64,000 bases of DNA from Rhizobiales bacterium 64-17 (GTDB lineage Bacteria; Pseudomonadota; Alphaproteobacteria; Rhizobiales; Xanthobacteraceae): NCBI GenBank assembly GCA_001899285.1, contig MKWA01000023.1, positions 23,636-87,635 on the forward strand, in the 5' to 3' direction. Positions 43,317-52,223 of this stretch are shown piece by piece (positions within the stretch are counted from its first letter, which is position 1; each line of letters starts with the position of its first letter). Under the pieces are notes generated by a model, which worked only from the letters and a program-made list of their open reading frames with translations, did no database searches and was not told where the DNA came from. The position numbers and the translations under genes are program-made.

Positions 43317-45680
43317 ATGACTGCGACCGGCATCGGCGCTCCCGTGCGCCGCAAGGAAGATCTCCGCTTCATCACCGGCAAGGGGCAGTACACCGACGAC
43401 GTGCACCGTCCCGGCGTTACCCGCGCGGTGTTCGTCCGCTCGCCGCACGCGCATGCCAAAATCAAAAGCATCGATACCAAGGCGGCCGAGGCGATGCCCG
43501 GCGTCGTCGCGGTGCTCACCGGCGCGCAGCTTGCGAACGACAAGATTGGCAATCTGATCTGCGGCTGGATGATCCACTCCAAGGATGGCTCGCCGATGAA
43601 GATGGCGGCGCATCCGGCGCTGGCCGCGAGCAAGGTCAATCACGTCGGCGACGCGGTCGCGGTGGTGATTGCCGACAGCTACGCTGAGGGCCGCGACGCC
43701 GCCGAGGCGGTGAAGGTCGATTACGAGGTGCTGCCGGCGGTGGTCGATCCGCGCAAGGCGCGCGACAAGAGCGCGGCGCAGATCCACCCCGACATTCCGA
43801 ACAACCTGATCTACGACTGGCACCTCGGCGACGCCAAGGCGGTCGATGCCGCCTTTGCCGGCGCCAAGCACATCACCAAGATCGACCTCGTCAACAACCG
43901 GCTGTCGCCCAATCCGATGGAGCCGCGCGCGGCGCTCGCCGAATACGATTCCGGCACCGAGCACCTGACACTGTGGAATACGTCGCAGAACCCGCATGTG
44001 GCGCGACTCGTCATCTCCGCCTTCGTCGGCATGGCGCCGGAGAACAAGCTGCGCGTCATCGCGCCGGATGTCGGCGGCGGATTCGGCTCGAAGATTTTCA
44101 TCTATCCGGAAGAGGTGGTCTGCCTGTGGGCGGCGCGCCGCACCGGCCGTCCGGTGAAGTGGACTGGCGACCGTTCCGAAGCCTTCGTCACCGATGCGCA
44201 TGGTCGCGATCATGTCACCCACGCCGAGATGGCGTTCGATGGCGACGGCAAGGTGCTCGGTCTGCGCGTCAAGACCACGGCCAATCTCGGCGCCTATATG
44301 TCAACCTTCTCGTCGTCGGTGCCGACCTATCTCTATGCGACGCTGCTGTCCGGCCAATACGCGATCCCGCAGATCTATTGCGAGGTCGCGGCGGTCTACA
44401 CCAACACTGTGCCGGTGGATGCTTATCGCGGCGCCGGACGGCCGGAGGCGACCTTCGTGGTCGAGCGGCTGATGGAGGTCGGTGCGCGCGAGCTGGGGAT
44501 CGAGCCGCCGGAACTGCGCAAGCGCAATTTCGTGCGCGCGTTCCCGCATCAGACGCCGGTCATCATGAACTACGATTCCGGCGACTATCTCGCCTCGCTC
44601 AAGAAGGCGATGGAGATCGCCGATGTGAAGAGCTTCGCCAAGCGCAAGCGCGACAGCGCGCGCAACGGCAAGCTGCGCGGCATCGGCTATTCCAACTATA
44701 TCGAGGCGTGCGGCATCGCTCCGTCGCAGGCGGTCGGCTCGCTCGGCGCGGGCGTCGGCCTGTGGGAGAGCGCAGAGGTGCGCGTCAATCCGACTGGCAG
44801 CGTCGAAGTGCTCACCGGTTCGCACAGCCACGGCCAGGGCCACGAGACGACCTTCGCACAACTGGTCGCGGACCGGCTCGGCATTCCGATGGACTCTGTC
44901 AACATCGTCCATGGCGACACCGACAAGGTGCAGTTCGGCATGGGGACTTATGGCTCGCGCTCAGGCGCGGTCGGCATGTCGGCGATCGTCAAGGCGCTGG
45001 AGAAGGTCGAGGCCAAGGCGAAGAAGGTTGCCGCCTTCATGATGGAAGCCGCCGAAGGCGACATCGAATTCAAGGACGGAAAGTTCACCGTCGCCGGCAC
45101 CGACAAATCGGCGGCGTGGGGCGAGGTCGCGCTCAATGCTTACATCGCCCACAAATTCACCGGCGCCGAGCTTGAGCCGGGGCTGAAGGAAGGCGCGTTC
45201 TACGACCCCACCAATTTCACGTTCCCGGCCGGCTGCCATATCTGCGAGGTCGAGATCGATCCCGACACCGGCAAGGCGGAGATCGTCGGCTGGACTGCGG
45301 TCGATGATTTCGGCGTCGTCATCAATCCGATGATCGTCGAAGGCCAGGTGCACGGCGGCATCGCCCAGGGCGTCGGTCAGGCGCTGCTGGAAGGCGTGGT
45401 CTATGATGAACAGGGCCAGCTCGTCAGCGGCTCGTTCATGGACTATGCGATGCCGCGCGCGCATGATCTGCCGTCGTTCAAGATCGGCACCACGGAAACG
45501 CGCTGTCCGTCCAATCCGCTCGGCATTCGCGGTTGCGGCGAGGCTGGCGCGATCGCCGCGCCGGCCGCCGTGATCAACGCCATCACCGATGCCATCGGCA
45601 GCGAGGATATCGCGATGCCGGCCACCCCCAATGCCGTCTGGCATGCCTTGCAGCGCGCGTCGCAGCGCAAGGCCGCCTGA
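43317..45680 (+). CDS. coxL: Form II CODH-like molybdopterin-binding large subunit
   Basis: 787-aa Mo-molybdopterin cytosine dinucleotide subunit of a xanthine oxidase family enzyme. Seen: N-terminal GAPVRRKEDLRFITGKGQYTDDV, the VGGGFGSKIFIYPEEVV block near 258, and the key active-site motif VDAYRGAGRPEATF (Tyr370 to Arg375). Form I CO dehydrogenases have AYxCSFR here with a Cys that binds Cu; AYRGAGR defines form II, whose CO activity is weak or absent. The C-terminal active-site Glu is in IRGCGEAGAIAAP near 738. The family length is typical. The oxidised substrate is unknown (an aromatic, aldehyde or N-heterocycle are options). Confidence 0.95.
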   Translation: MTATGIGAPVRRKEDLRFITGKGQYTDDVHRPGVTRAVFVRSPHAHAKIKSIDTKAAEAMPGVVAVLTGAQLANDKIGNLICGWMIHSKDGSPMKMAAHPALAASKVNHVGDAVAVVIADSYAEGRDAAEAVKVDYEVLPAVVDPRKARDKSAAQIHPDIPNNLIYDWHLGDAKAVDAAFAGAKHITKIDLVNNRLSPNPMEPRAALAEYDSGTEHLTLWNTSQNPHVARLVISAFVGMAPENKLRVIAPDVGGGFGSKIFIYPEEVVCLWAARRTGRPVKWTGDRSEAFVTDAHGRDHVTHAEMAFDGDGKVLGLRVKTTANLGAYMSTFSSSVPTYLYATLLSGQYAIPQIYCEVAAVYTNTVPVDAYRGAGRPEATFVVERLMEVGARELGIEPPELRKRNFVRAFPHQTPVIMNYDSGDYLASLKKAMEIADVKSFAKRKRDSARNGKLRGIGYSNYIEACGIAPSQAVGSLGAGVGLWESAEVRVNPTGSVEVLTGSHSHGQGHETTFAQLVADRLGIPMDSVNIVHGDTDKVQFGMGTYGSRSGAVGMSAIVKALEKVEAKAKKVAAFMMEAAEGDIEFKDGKFTVAGTDKSAAWGEVALNAYIAHKFTGAELEPGLKEGAFYDPTNFTFPAGCHICEVEIDPDTGKAEIVGWTAVDDFGVVINPMIVEGQVHGGIAQGVGQALLEGVVYDEQGQLVSGSFMDYAMPRAHDLPSFKIGTTETRCPSNPLGIRGCGEAGAIAAPAAVINAITDAIGSEDIAMPATPNAVWHALQRASQRKAA

Positions 45681-45708
45681 CGGAACACGGACGAACAAGG
45701 AGACACCG

Positions 45709-46527
45709 ATGTACGCTTTCACCTATCACCGCCCGACCACGGTGCGGCAGGCCGCCAACCTCCTGGCCAAACACCCGGAGGCGAAGCTGCTCGCGGGCGG
45801 GCATTCGCTGATCCCGGTGATGAAGCAGCGGCTCGCCGCGCCGAACGTGATCGTCGATCTCAACAAGGTAGAGGGCATCGCCGGCGTCGAGATCAGCGGG
45901 CGGTCCGTCACCATCGGCGCGATGACGCGCCATGCCGATGTCGCCAATTCGCCGGTGCTGCGCGAAGCGATGCCGGCGCTGGCCGGCGTGCCGGGCTCGA
46001 TCGGCGATCCGCAGGTGCGCAACCGCGGCACCATCGGCGGCTCGATCGCCAACAACGACCCGAACGCCGATTACCCGGCCGCCTGCCTCGGCCTCGGCGC
46101 GACCATCGTCACCAACAAGCGCAAGATCGCGGCGGACGATTTCTTCACCGGCATGTTCTCGACCGCGCTCGAGGAGAACGAGATCATCGTCAAGGTCCAG
46201 TTTCCGCTCGCCAAGAAGGCCGGCTACGAGAAGTTCAAGCATCCGGCCTCGGGCTTCGCCCTGGTCGGCGTATTCGTGTCGAAACGCTCGTCCGATATCC
46301 GCGTGGCGGTGACCGGCGCGGGCGCCAACGGCGTGTTCCGCGTCAAGTCGTTCGAGGAGGCGCTGAAGAAGCGGTTCGCGGCGAAGTCGCTTGAAGGCAT
46401 GACCATCCCGGCGGCGGGCATGAACAGCGACATTCACGCGGGCGCGGACTATCGCGCGCATCTTGTCGGCGTGCTGGCCCGTCGCGCGCTCGACAAGGCC
46501 AATGCCAAAGGCGACGACAACGACTGA
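45709..46527 (+). CDS. coxM: Form II CODH-like FAD-binding medium subunit
   Basis: 272-aa flavoprotein subunit of the hydroxylase. The two FAD motifs are present: LLAGGHSLIPVMK (about 27-39) and RNRGTIGGSIANNDPNADYPA (about 104-125). A C-terminal CO_deh_flav_C domain (FKHPASGFALVGVFV; VTGAGANGVFRV) follows. It follows coxL after 28 bases and ends the structural operon; a terminator is at 46557. Confidence 0.95.
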   Translation: MYAFTYHRPTTVRQAANLLAKHPEAKLLAGGHSLIPVMKQRLAAPNVIVDLNKVEGIAGVEISGRSVTIGAMTRHADVANSPVLREAMPALAGVPGSIGDPQVRNRGTIGGSIANNDPNADYPAACLGLGATIVTNKRKIAADDFFTGMFSTALEENEIIVKVQFPLAKKAGYEKFKHPASGFALVGVFVSKRSSDIRVAVTGAGANGVFRVKSFEEALKKRFAAKSLEGMTIPAAGMNSDIHAGADYRAHLVGVLARRALDKANAKGDDND

Positions 46528-46555
46528 TCGGCATAGCCCTTGGCGTTCGCGCGAC

Positions 46556-46584
46556 GAAAAGGCTCCGCTTGCGCGGAGCCTTTT
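46556..46584. terminator. Intrinsic terminator after coxM
   Basis: GGCTCCGC / GCGGAGCC stem flanked by AAAA and TTTT, working on both strands between coxM and the convergent VOC gene. Confidence 0.9.
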
Positions 46585-46600
46585 GAGTATCGGCGGGCGC

Positions 46601-47116
46601 TCACGCGGCCGGTTGTTCAAGCTCGGCGAGCAGGTTGCGCAGGTCGAGGGGTTTCGATCCCATGACGATGTGTCCGTTCGGCGCGTACTGCCATTCGTTC
46701 TGCGGCCGGTCGCGATAGAGTTCGACGCCGTTCTCGTCGGGGTCGCGGAGATAGAGCGCCTCGCTGACGCCGTGATCGCTCGCGCCGTCGAGCGGGATGC
46801 GCGCCGCGATCAGCCGTTGCAAGGCATCGGCGAGCAGGCGGCGCGTCGGGTAGAGGATCGCCACATGATAGAGGCCCGTGGAGCCCGGCGGGGGCGGCTG
46901 GCTTCCCGCGCTCTGCCAGGTATTGATCGCGAGATGGTGATGGTAGCCGCCGGCGGACATGAACACGGCCCCCGCGCGCTCGCGGGTCACGGTAAAGCCC
47001 AGAATATCGCGGTAAAAGGCCAGCGACCGCTCCAGATCGGCGACCTTGAGATGGACATGGCCGATGCGGACCTGAGGGTCGATGGTCGGATTGATCCGCG
47101 GCCCATCCTGCGTCAT
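46601..47116 (-). CDS. VOC-family (glyoxalase/bleomycin resistance/dioxygenase) protein
   Basis: 171-aa vicinal-oxygen-chelate protein, CatE-like. Seen: VRIGHVHLKVADLERSLAFYRDILGF (first His of the metal site, about 20), HHHLAINTWQSAG, GLYHVAILYPTRRLLADALQRL, and the C-terminal ALYLRDPDENGVELYRDRP with the metal Glu. Members include catechol 2,3-dioxygenases and glyoxalases; the PxDENGVELY ending is common to extradiol-type and unknown members. It is on the strand opposite the cox genes, between coxM and coxD, and interrupts that cluster; a connection to the hydroxylase product is possible but inferred. Confidence 0.9.
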   Translation of the reverse strand: MTQDGPRINPTIDPQVRIGHVHLKVADLERSLAFYRDILGFTVTRERAGAVFMSAGGYHHHLAINTWQSAGSQPPPPGSTGLYHVAILYPTRRLLADALQRLIAARIPLDGASDHGVSEALYLRDPDENGVELYRDRPQNEWQYAPNGHIVMGSKPLDLRNLLAELEQPAA

Positions 47117-47181
47117 GGCTGATCCCTAAAAAATGCACTGACTCAATGCGATATACCGGGTTTTAGGATAGACTTCCCGCG

Positions 47182-48102
47182 ATGACAAAATTGCCAGTTC
47201 CCACCTCCATCGACGAGACGCTGACGCTGCTGACCGCGGGCGGCTATGTGGCGGATCGCGCGCTCGCGACCGTGCTGTTCCTGTCGCTGCGGATGGGCAA
47301 GCCGCTGTTTCTCGAAGGCGAGGCCGGCGTCGGCAAGACCGAGATCGCTAAGGTGCTGTCGCAGACGCTCGGGCGCCGCCTGATCCGTCTGCAATGCTAC
47401 GAGGGCCTCGACGTCGCCGCCGCTGTCTATGAGTGGAATTACGCCGCGCAGATGATCGCGATCCGCCTCGGCGAAGCCGGAGGCGACACCGATCGCGCGC
47501 GGCTGGAGAGCGACGTGTTCTCCGAACGCTTCCTGATCAAGCGGCCGCTGCTGCAGGCGCTGGAGCCGGACCCGGCCGGCGCGCCGGTGCTCTTGATCGA
47601 CGAACTCGACCGCACCGATGAGGCGTTCGAGGCGTTCCTGCTCGAAGTGCTGGCGGATTTCCAGGTGACGATCCCCGAACTCGGCACCGTCAAGGCCGCG
47701 CATCCGCCGATCGTCATCATCACCTCGAACCGTACCCGCGAGGTGCATGACGCGCTCAAGCGCCGCTGCCTCTATCACTGGGTCGGCTATCCGAACGCGG
47801 AGCGCGAACTGAATATCCTGCGCACGCGGCTGCCGGGCATCGGCAAGAAGCTGTCGGAGCAGGTGGTGGCGTTCGTGCAGGCGCTGCGCAAGGAAGACGT
47901 GTTCAAGGCGCCCGGCGTCGCCGAGACGCTCGACTGGGCGACGGCGCTCAACGAACTCGACGCCATCGCGCTCGATCCGGCGACGGTGTCCGATACGCTC
48001 GGCACGCTGCTCAAATATCAGGACGACATTGCCCGCGTCGATCAGAGCAAAGTCAGGGAACTGCTCGACGGCATCAAATCGGATCTGCGCGCGGCGGAGT
48101 AA
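47182..48102 (+). CDS. coxD: MoxR-type AAA+ ATPase CoxD
   Basis: 306-aa AAA+ ATPase, a maturation factor of cox clusters (in Oligotropha it helps build the Cu-S-Mo site). Walker A GEAGVGKTEIAKVL (about 43-56), Walker B VLLIDELDRTDEAFEAFLLEVL (about 135-156), sensor 1 IVIITSNRTREVHDALKRRCLYHW (about 175-198). It is followed after 10 bases by coxE, its VWA partner. In a form II cluster the exact target is unknown. Confidence 0.95.
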   Translation: MTKLPVPTSIDETLTLLTAGGYVADRALATVLFLSLRMGKPLFLEGEAGVGKTEIAKVLSQTLGRRLIRLQCYEGLDVAAAVYEWNYAAQMIAIRLGEAGGDTDRARLESDVFSERFLIKRPLLQALEPDPAGAPVLLIDELDRTDEAFEAFLLEVLADFQVTIPELGTVKAAHPPIVIITSNRTREVHDALKRRCLYHWVGYPNAERELNILRTRLPGIGKKLSEQVVAFVQALRKEDVFKAPGVAETLDWATALNELDAIALDPATVSDTLGTLLKYQDDIARVDQSKVRELLDGIKSDLRAAE

Positions 48103-48112
48103 GGACGTCGTT

Positions 48113-49354
48113 GTGAACGAGCACAACAAAACGGCATCTGCCACCCCATCTCCGGCGAACGGAGCGGGGGAGGGTGGCCGTCTCGCCGACAACATCGTCT
48201 ATTTCGCGCGCGCTCTGCGCACCGCCGGCGTCCCGGTCGGGCCGCGCGCAGTGCTCGACGCCATCGAGGCCGTGGACGTTGCGCGGATCGGCAACCGGCA
48301 GGATTTCTACTGGACGCTGCATGCGGTGTTCGTGAAACGGCACGAGCACTCGATCCTGTTCGATCAGGCGTTCCGCATCTTCTTCCGCAAGCGGGCCTTC
48401 CTCGACAAGCTGATCGCGGCGATGCTGCCGGAGCAGAAGGTCGATGAGGCGGAGAAGCCGCCGCCGGGCATGCAGCGCATTCAGGACGCGCTCGGTCCGC
48501 AGCAGCGCGAGGCGCAGGAGAAATCCGAGGTCGAGATCGACGCGCGGCTCACCGTGTCGGACCGCGAGGTTTCCGCGAAAAAGGACTTCGCGCAAATGAC
48601 GGCGGCTGAGATCGCCGCCGCTCGCGCCGCGCTCGCGCGGATGCGCCTGCCGCTCGACGAGGTGAAGACGCGGCGCCTCGGCCCGAGCCGGCGCGGCCGC
48701 CTGATCGACCTGCGCCGCACCGTGCGCGCCAGCATGAAGGCGGGCGGGGCGCTGATCGATTTGAAATATCTCGGCGAGCGGACCAAGGCGCCGCCGATCG
48801 TCGCGCTGCTCGATATTTCCGGCTCGATGAGTCAGTACACGCGGCTGTTCCTGCATTTTCTGCACGCGGTGACGGATGCGCGAAAACGCGTGCACACCTT
48901 CCTGTTCGGCACGCGGCTCACCAATGTCAGCCGCGCGCTGCGCTCCAAAGACCCCGACGAGGCGCTGGCCGCCTGTTCGTCGCATGCGACGGACTGGTCT
49001 GGTGGCACGCGGATCGCCACGTCGTTGCACGATTTCAACAAGCATTGGGCGCGCCGGGTGTTGACCCAGGGCGCGGTGGTGCTGCTGATCACCGACGGAC
49101 TGGAGCGCGACGGCGACGACACGCTCGCCTTCGAGATCGACCGGCTGCACCGGTCCTGCCGCCGCCTCATTTGGCTCAACCCGCTGCTGCGCTATGAGGG
49201 TTTTCAGCCCCGCGCGCGGGGGGTGCGCACGATCCTGCGCCATGTTGACGAATTGCGGCCAATCCATAACTTGGAGTCGATGCACGACCTGATCCGCGCG
49301 TTGGCGCAGGGATCGGGCGACGGCGATCGGAAAGCGATGCTACGGGTAGCGTAG
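48113..49354 (+). CDS. coxE: VWA-domain protein CoxE
   Basis: 413-aa protein. The N-terminal half (about 1-180) is helical and charged; the VWA domain has a complete MIDAS motif DISGSMSQYTR (about 242-252), and a second part TDWSGGTRIATSL (Thr of MIDAS) and VVLLITDGLERDGDDTLAFE. CoxE works with CoxD in assembling the active site. GTG 48113 is taken as the start, 7 bases after AAGGA; an upstream overlapping start at 48029 would lie inside coxD. The encoded N-terminus includes a segment ending NGAGEGG read from a short GC-rich repeat-like sequence. Confidence 0.93.
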   Translation: MNEHNKTASATPSPANGAGEGGRLADNIVYFARALRTAGVPVGPRAVLDAIEAVDVARIGNRQDFYWTLHAVFVKRHEHSILFDQAFRIFFRKRAFLDKLIAAMLPEQKVDEAEKPPPGMQRIQDALGPQQREAQEKSEVEIDARLTVSDREVSAKKDFAQMTAAEIAAARAALARMRLPLDEVKTRRLGPSRRGRLIDLRRTVRASMKAGGALIDLKYLGERTKAPPIVALLDISGSMSQYTRLFLHFLHAVTDARKRVHTFLFGTRLTNVSRALRSKDPDEALAACSSHATDWSGGTRIATSLHDFNKHWARRVLTQGAVVLLITDGLERDGDDTLAFEIDRLHRSCRRLIWLNPLLRYEGFQPRARGVRTILRHVDELRPIHNLESMHDLIRALAQGSGDGDRKAMLRVA

Positions 49355-49452
49355 ATCGCGGTTGCCGCCTCTGTGCCCGACACCGTGAACCCGGCCGTTC
49401 AAGCCGGATATGGCCCGCAGCGATGCGGCCGATGGGACTTTTGGAGGCGATG

Positions 49453-49785
49453 ATGGATACGATGCTGGCGCGAGACGAGGACATCCTCAAGGCGGCGGAG
49501 GACTGGCGCAAGGCCGGCCGCGGCGTGGCTTTGGCGACGGTGGTCGAGACCTGGGGTTCGGCGCCGCGTCCGACCGGCTCGAATCTGGTGATCGACGAGG
49601 AGGGCAATTTCCTCGGCTCCGTGTCCGGTGGTTGCGTCGAAGGCGCGGTGGTGACCGAGGCCATGGACGTGATCGACAGCGGCAAGCCGCGCCTGCTGGA
49701 ATTCGGTGTCGCGGACGAGACCGCCTGGAATGTCGGCCTGTCGTGTGGCGGTCGCATCCGTGTCTATGTCGAGAAGGTGGACTAA
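49453..49785 (+). CDS. XdhC-family protein, N-terminal part (CoxI/CoxF-like)
   Basis: 110-aa protein with the XdhC_CoxI domain: EDWRKAGRGVALATVVETWGSAPRPTGSNLVIDEEGNFLGSVSGGCVEGAVV (residues about 17-66; shown as a continuous family block in the sequence) and NVGLSCGGRIRVYVEK. XdhC proteins bind Mo-cofactor, protect it and help its sulfuration and insertion. GGAGG lies 5 bases before ATG 49453 (ATG 49450 is also possible). The partner Rossmann half is encoded directly after it. Confidence 0.88.
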   Translation: MDTMLARDEDILKAAEDWRKAGRGVALATVVETWGSAPRPTGSNLVIDEEGNFLGSVSGGCVEGAVVTEAMDVIDSGKPRLLEFGVADETAWNVGLSCGGRIRVYVEKVD

Positions 49786-50472
49786 GTGCAACTCGCGGAA
49801 TTGCAGACGGTCAATGCGGAGCGCGCCGCGCGGCGTGCTGTTCTGGTCGTCACGGATATCAAGGGCGGCGCGCAGCGCGTCGTGAAGGCAGCCGACGTTG
49901 CCGCTGATCCGCTCAAGGAAGTGCTGCAGAAGCGCCTGCGGCTCGGCAAGAGCGGGATGGAAGAGACGCCCGAGGGCGAGGTGTTCGTCACCGTGCATGT
50001 GCCGTCGGCGAAACTCGTCATCACCGGTGCGGTGCATATCAGTCAGGCGCTGGCGCCGATGGCGAAGATGCTCGGCTACGACGTCGCGGTGGTCGATCCG
50101 CGTACGGCCTTTGCCTCGCCGGAGCGATTTCCCGATGTGAAGGTGATCGCCGAATGGCCGGATGTGGCGCTACCGCCGCTCGGCGTCGACCGCTATACGG
50201 CGTTCGTCGCGCTGACCCATGATCCGAAGATCGACGATCCGGCGCTCAAGCACGCGCTGGAGCGCGATTGCTTCTATATCGGCGCGCTCGGCTCGCGAAA
50301 GACGCATGCCAAGCGAGTTGATCGATTGAAGCAGAACGGCTTTGACGAGGCGGCGATCGGGCGTATCCATGCGCCGATCGGTCTCGATATCGACGCGGTG
50401 TCGCCGCCGGAGATCGCGGTGGCGATCCTCGGCGAGATCACCGCGACGCTGCGGCGGAGGGACGGCGCATGA
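49786..50472 (+). CDS. XdhC-family protein, Rossmann part
   Basis: 228-aa protein with the second XdhC half: LVITGAVHISQALAPMAKMLGYDVAVVDPRTAFASPERFP (NAD-like binding fold, about 72-110), DRYTAFVALTHDPKIDDPALKHAL and FYIGALGSRKTHAKRVDRLKQNGF. The end has RIHAPIGLDIDAVSPPEIAVAILGEI, typical of the family. It starts with a GTG immediately after the previous stop and its end overlaps the next gene by 4 bases (ATGA). Together with the preceding gene it equals a single-chain XdhC that is split here. Confidence 0.9.
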   Translation: MQLAELQTVNAERAARRAVLVVTDIKGGAQRVVKAADVAADPLKEVLQKRLRLGKSGMEETPEGEVFVTVHVPSAKLVITGAVHISQALAPMAKMLGYDVAVVDPRTAFASPERFPDVKVIAEWPDVALPPLGVDRYTAFVALTHDPKIDDPALKHALERDCFYIGALGSRKTHAKRVDRLKQNGFDEAAIGRIHAPIGLDIDAVSPPEIAVAILGEITATLRRRDGA

Positions 50473-52088
50473 AATTCGGTCCTGTTTCGCCGCGCGATGC
50501 GCTCGGCGGCACCGCCGTACACTCGATCCGTCAGGGTTCGCTAGTGCTCAAGAAGGGAACGGTGATCGGGGAGCGCGAGGTCGCCGCGCTGGAAGAAGCC
50601 GGCGTGCGCGAGATCGTCGTGGTGCGGATCGAACCGGGCGATGTGGCGGAAGACCTCGCTGCGGCGGAGATCGCGGCGGCGGCGACCGGACCCGGCGTGC
50701 GGGTCGACCGCGCCTTCACCGGCCGTTGCAATCTGTTCGCGGAAACCGCCGGCGTGCTGGTGGTCGACAAGGATGCGATCGACGCGCTCAACCGCGCCGA
50801 CGAGGCGGTGACGTTCGCGACGCTGCCGGCATTCAAGCCGGTGGTTGAAGGCGAGATGATCGCCACCGTGAAGATCATCCCGTTCGCCATGCCGGAAAGC
50901 GGCCGTGACGCGGCGCTCGCGGCGGCCGAGCGCGCGAAGCCGCTGGTGCGCGTCGCGCCTTATGTCGTGCGCAAGATCGGCGTGGTGTCGACCATCCTGC
51001 CGGGCCTGTCGCCCAAGGTGGTGGACAAGACGCTCAAGGTGCTCGGCGACCGCATCGCGCCGGCCGGCGCGCGGGTCGTGTCAGAGCGGCGCGTGCCGCA
51101 CAATCAGGACAAGCTGGCGCGCGCCATCGAGGAGGTACTCACCGACGGCGCGGAATTCGTCATCGTGTTCGGCGCGTCGGCGATTGCCGACCGACGCGAC
51201 GTCATTCCGGCGGCGCTCGAAGCCGTCGGCGGCACCATCGATCATTTCGGCATGCCGGTCGATCCTGGCAATCTGCTGCTGATCGGCCACACGCGCGGCA
51301 AGCCGGTGCTGGGCGCGCCGGGCTGCGCGCGCTCGCCGAAGGAAAATGGTTTCGACTGGGTGTTGATGCGGCTCCTCGCGGGTCTCCCGGTCGGCCGTGC
51401 GGACATCACCGGCATGGGTGTCGGCGGGCTGCTGATGGAAATCGTCACCCGGCCGCAGCCGCGCAAGGACGGCCCCGAGGCCGGGCGGCGCATCGCCGGC
51501 GTGCTGCTTGCCGCCGGCCGCTCCACCCGCATGGGCGACGCCAACAAGCTGACGGCAGAGATCGGCGGCAAGCCGCTGGTGCGGATCGCGGCCGAACAAC
51601 TGGTCGCATCGCAGGCGTCGCCGGTGATCGTCGTTACCGGACATCAGCACGAACAGGTCGAGCAGGCGCTCTCCGGTTTGGCGGTGCGGTTCGTGCGCAA
51701 TCTCGATTACGCGCGCGGGCTCGGCACGTCGCTGGGCGCCGGCATCGCGGCGCTTCCTGTCGAAGCGGACGGCGCGGTCGTCTGCCTGGCCGACATGCCG
51801 CAGGTCGATACCGCGCTGATCGATCGCTTGATCGGCGCGTTCGATCCGGAGCGCGGCGCACTCGTCGTCGTGCCGACGCATGACGGTCAGCGCGGCAATC
51901 CGGTTCTCTGGGCGCGGCGTTTCTTCGCCGATCTGATGAAGATCAACGGCGACATCGGTGCGCGCAATCTGATCCGCGATAATGCCGAGGCGGTGGCGGA
52001 GGTTGCGGTGAATGGAAACGGGACGCTGATCGACGTCGATACACCGGATGCTTTACGGTCTGTTAAGGCGCATATTGAACGCGCGTAA
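50469..52088 (+). CDS. MoeA-like / MocA-like (molybdenum cofactor cytidylyltransferase) fusion
   Basis: 539-aa fusion. Residues about 1-335 resemble the MoeA/MogA-like MoCF_biosynth domain: HSIRQGSLVLKKGTVIGERE, VRIEPGDV, IGVVSTILPGLSPKVVDKTL, FGMPVDPGNLLLIGHTRGKPVLGAPGCARSPKENGFDW. Residues about 345-539 are a MobA-like nucleotidyltransferase: IAGVLLAAGRSTRMGDANKLTAEIGGKPLVR (about 342-372), VVTGHQHEQVEQAL, CLADMPQVDTALIDRL and RGNPVLWARRFF, as in MocA, which attaches CMP to molybdopterin for this enzyme family. Two-step cofactor work in one chain. Last gene of the cox cluster. Confidence 0.92.
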   Translation: MKFGPVSPRDALGGTAVHSIRQGSLVLKKGTVIGEREVAALEEAGVREIVVVRIEPGDVAEDLAAAEIAAAATGPGVRVDRAFTGRCNLFAETAGVLVVDKDAIDALNRADEAVTFATLPAFKPVVEGEMIATVKIIPFAMPESGRDAALAAAERAKPLVRVAPYVVRKIGVVSTILPGLSPKVVDKTLKVLGDRIAPAGARVVSERRVPHNQDKLARAIEEVLTDGAEFVIVFGASAIADRRDVIPAALEAVGGTIDHFGMPVDPGNLLLIGHTRGKPVLGAPGCARSPKENGFDWVLMRLLAGLPVGRADITGMGVGGLLMEIVTRPQPRKDGPEAGRRIAGVLLAAGRSTRMGDANKLTAEIGGKPLVRIAAEQLVASQASPVIVVTGHQHEQVEQALSGLAVRFVRNLDYARGLGTSLGAGIAALPVEADGAVVCLADMPQVDTALIDRLIGAFDPERGALVVVPTHDGQRGNPVLWARRFFADLMKINGDIGARNLIRDNAEAVAEVAVNGNGTLIDVDTPDALRSVKAHIERA

Positions 52089-52223
52089 CGCCGATTCTCG
52101 ACGCTGACGCGCGGATTCCGAGTCGCGCGTTGCGTCAATATCCGCGCGCGAATCTTCCTCGCTTGATCACCGGCGCGACTCAGCCCCAACTCCACCCCAA
52201 GCTCTCAAGGGGGAGAGCGGGGG

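Noticed and set aside
42710..46527. A true aerobic CO dehydrogenase (form I)
   Set aside because: The large subunit has AYRGAGR and not AYxCSFR; the gene order is also form II.
48029..48112. N-terminal extension of CoxE starting inside coxD
   Set aside because: The extension lies in the coxD reading region and the GTG at 48113 has AAGGA at a proper distance; the longer start lacks support.
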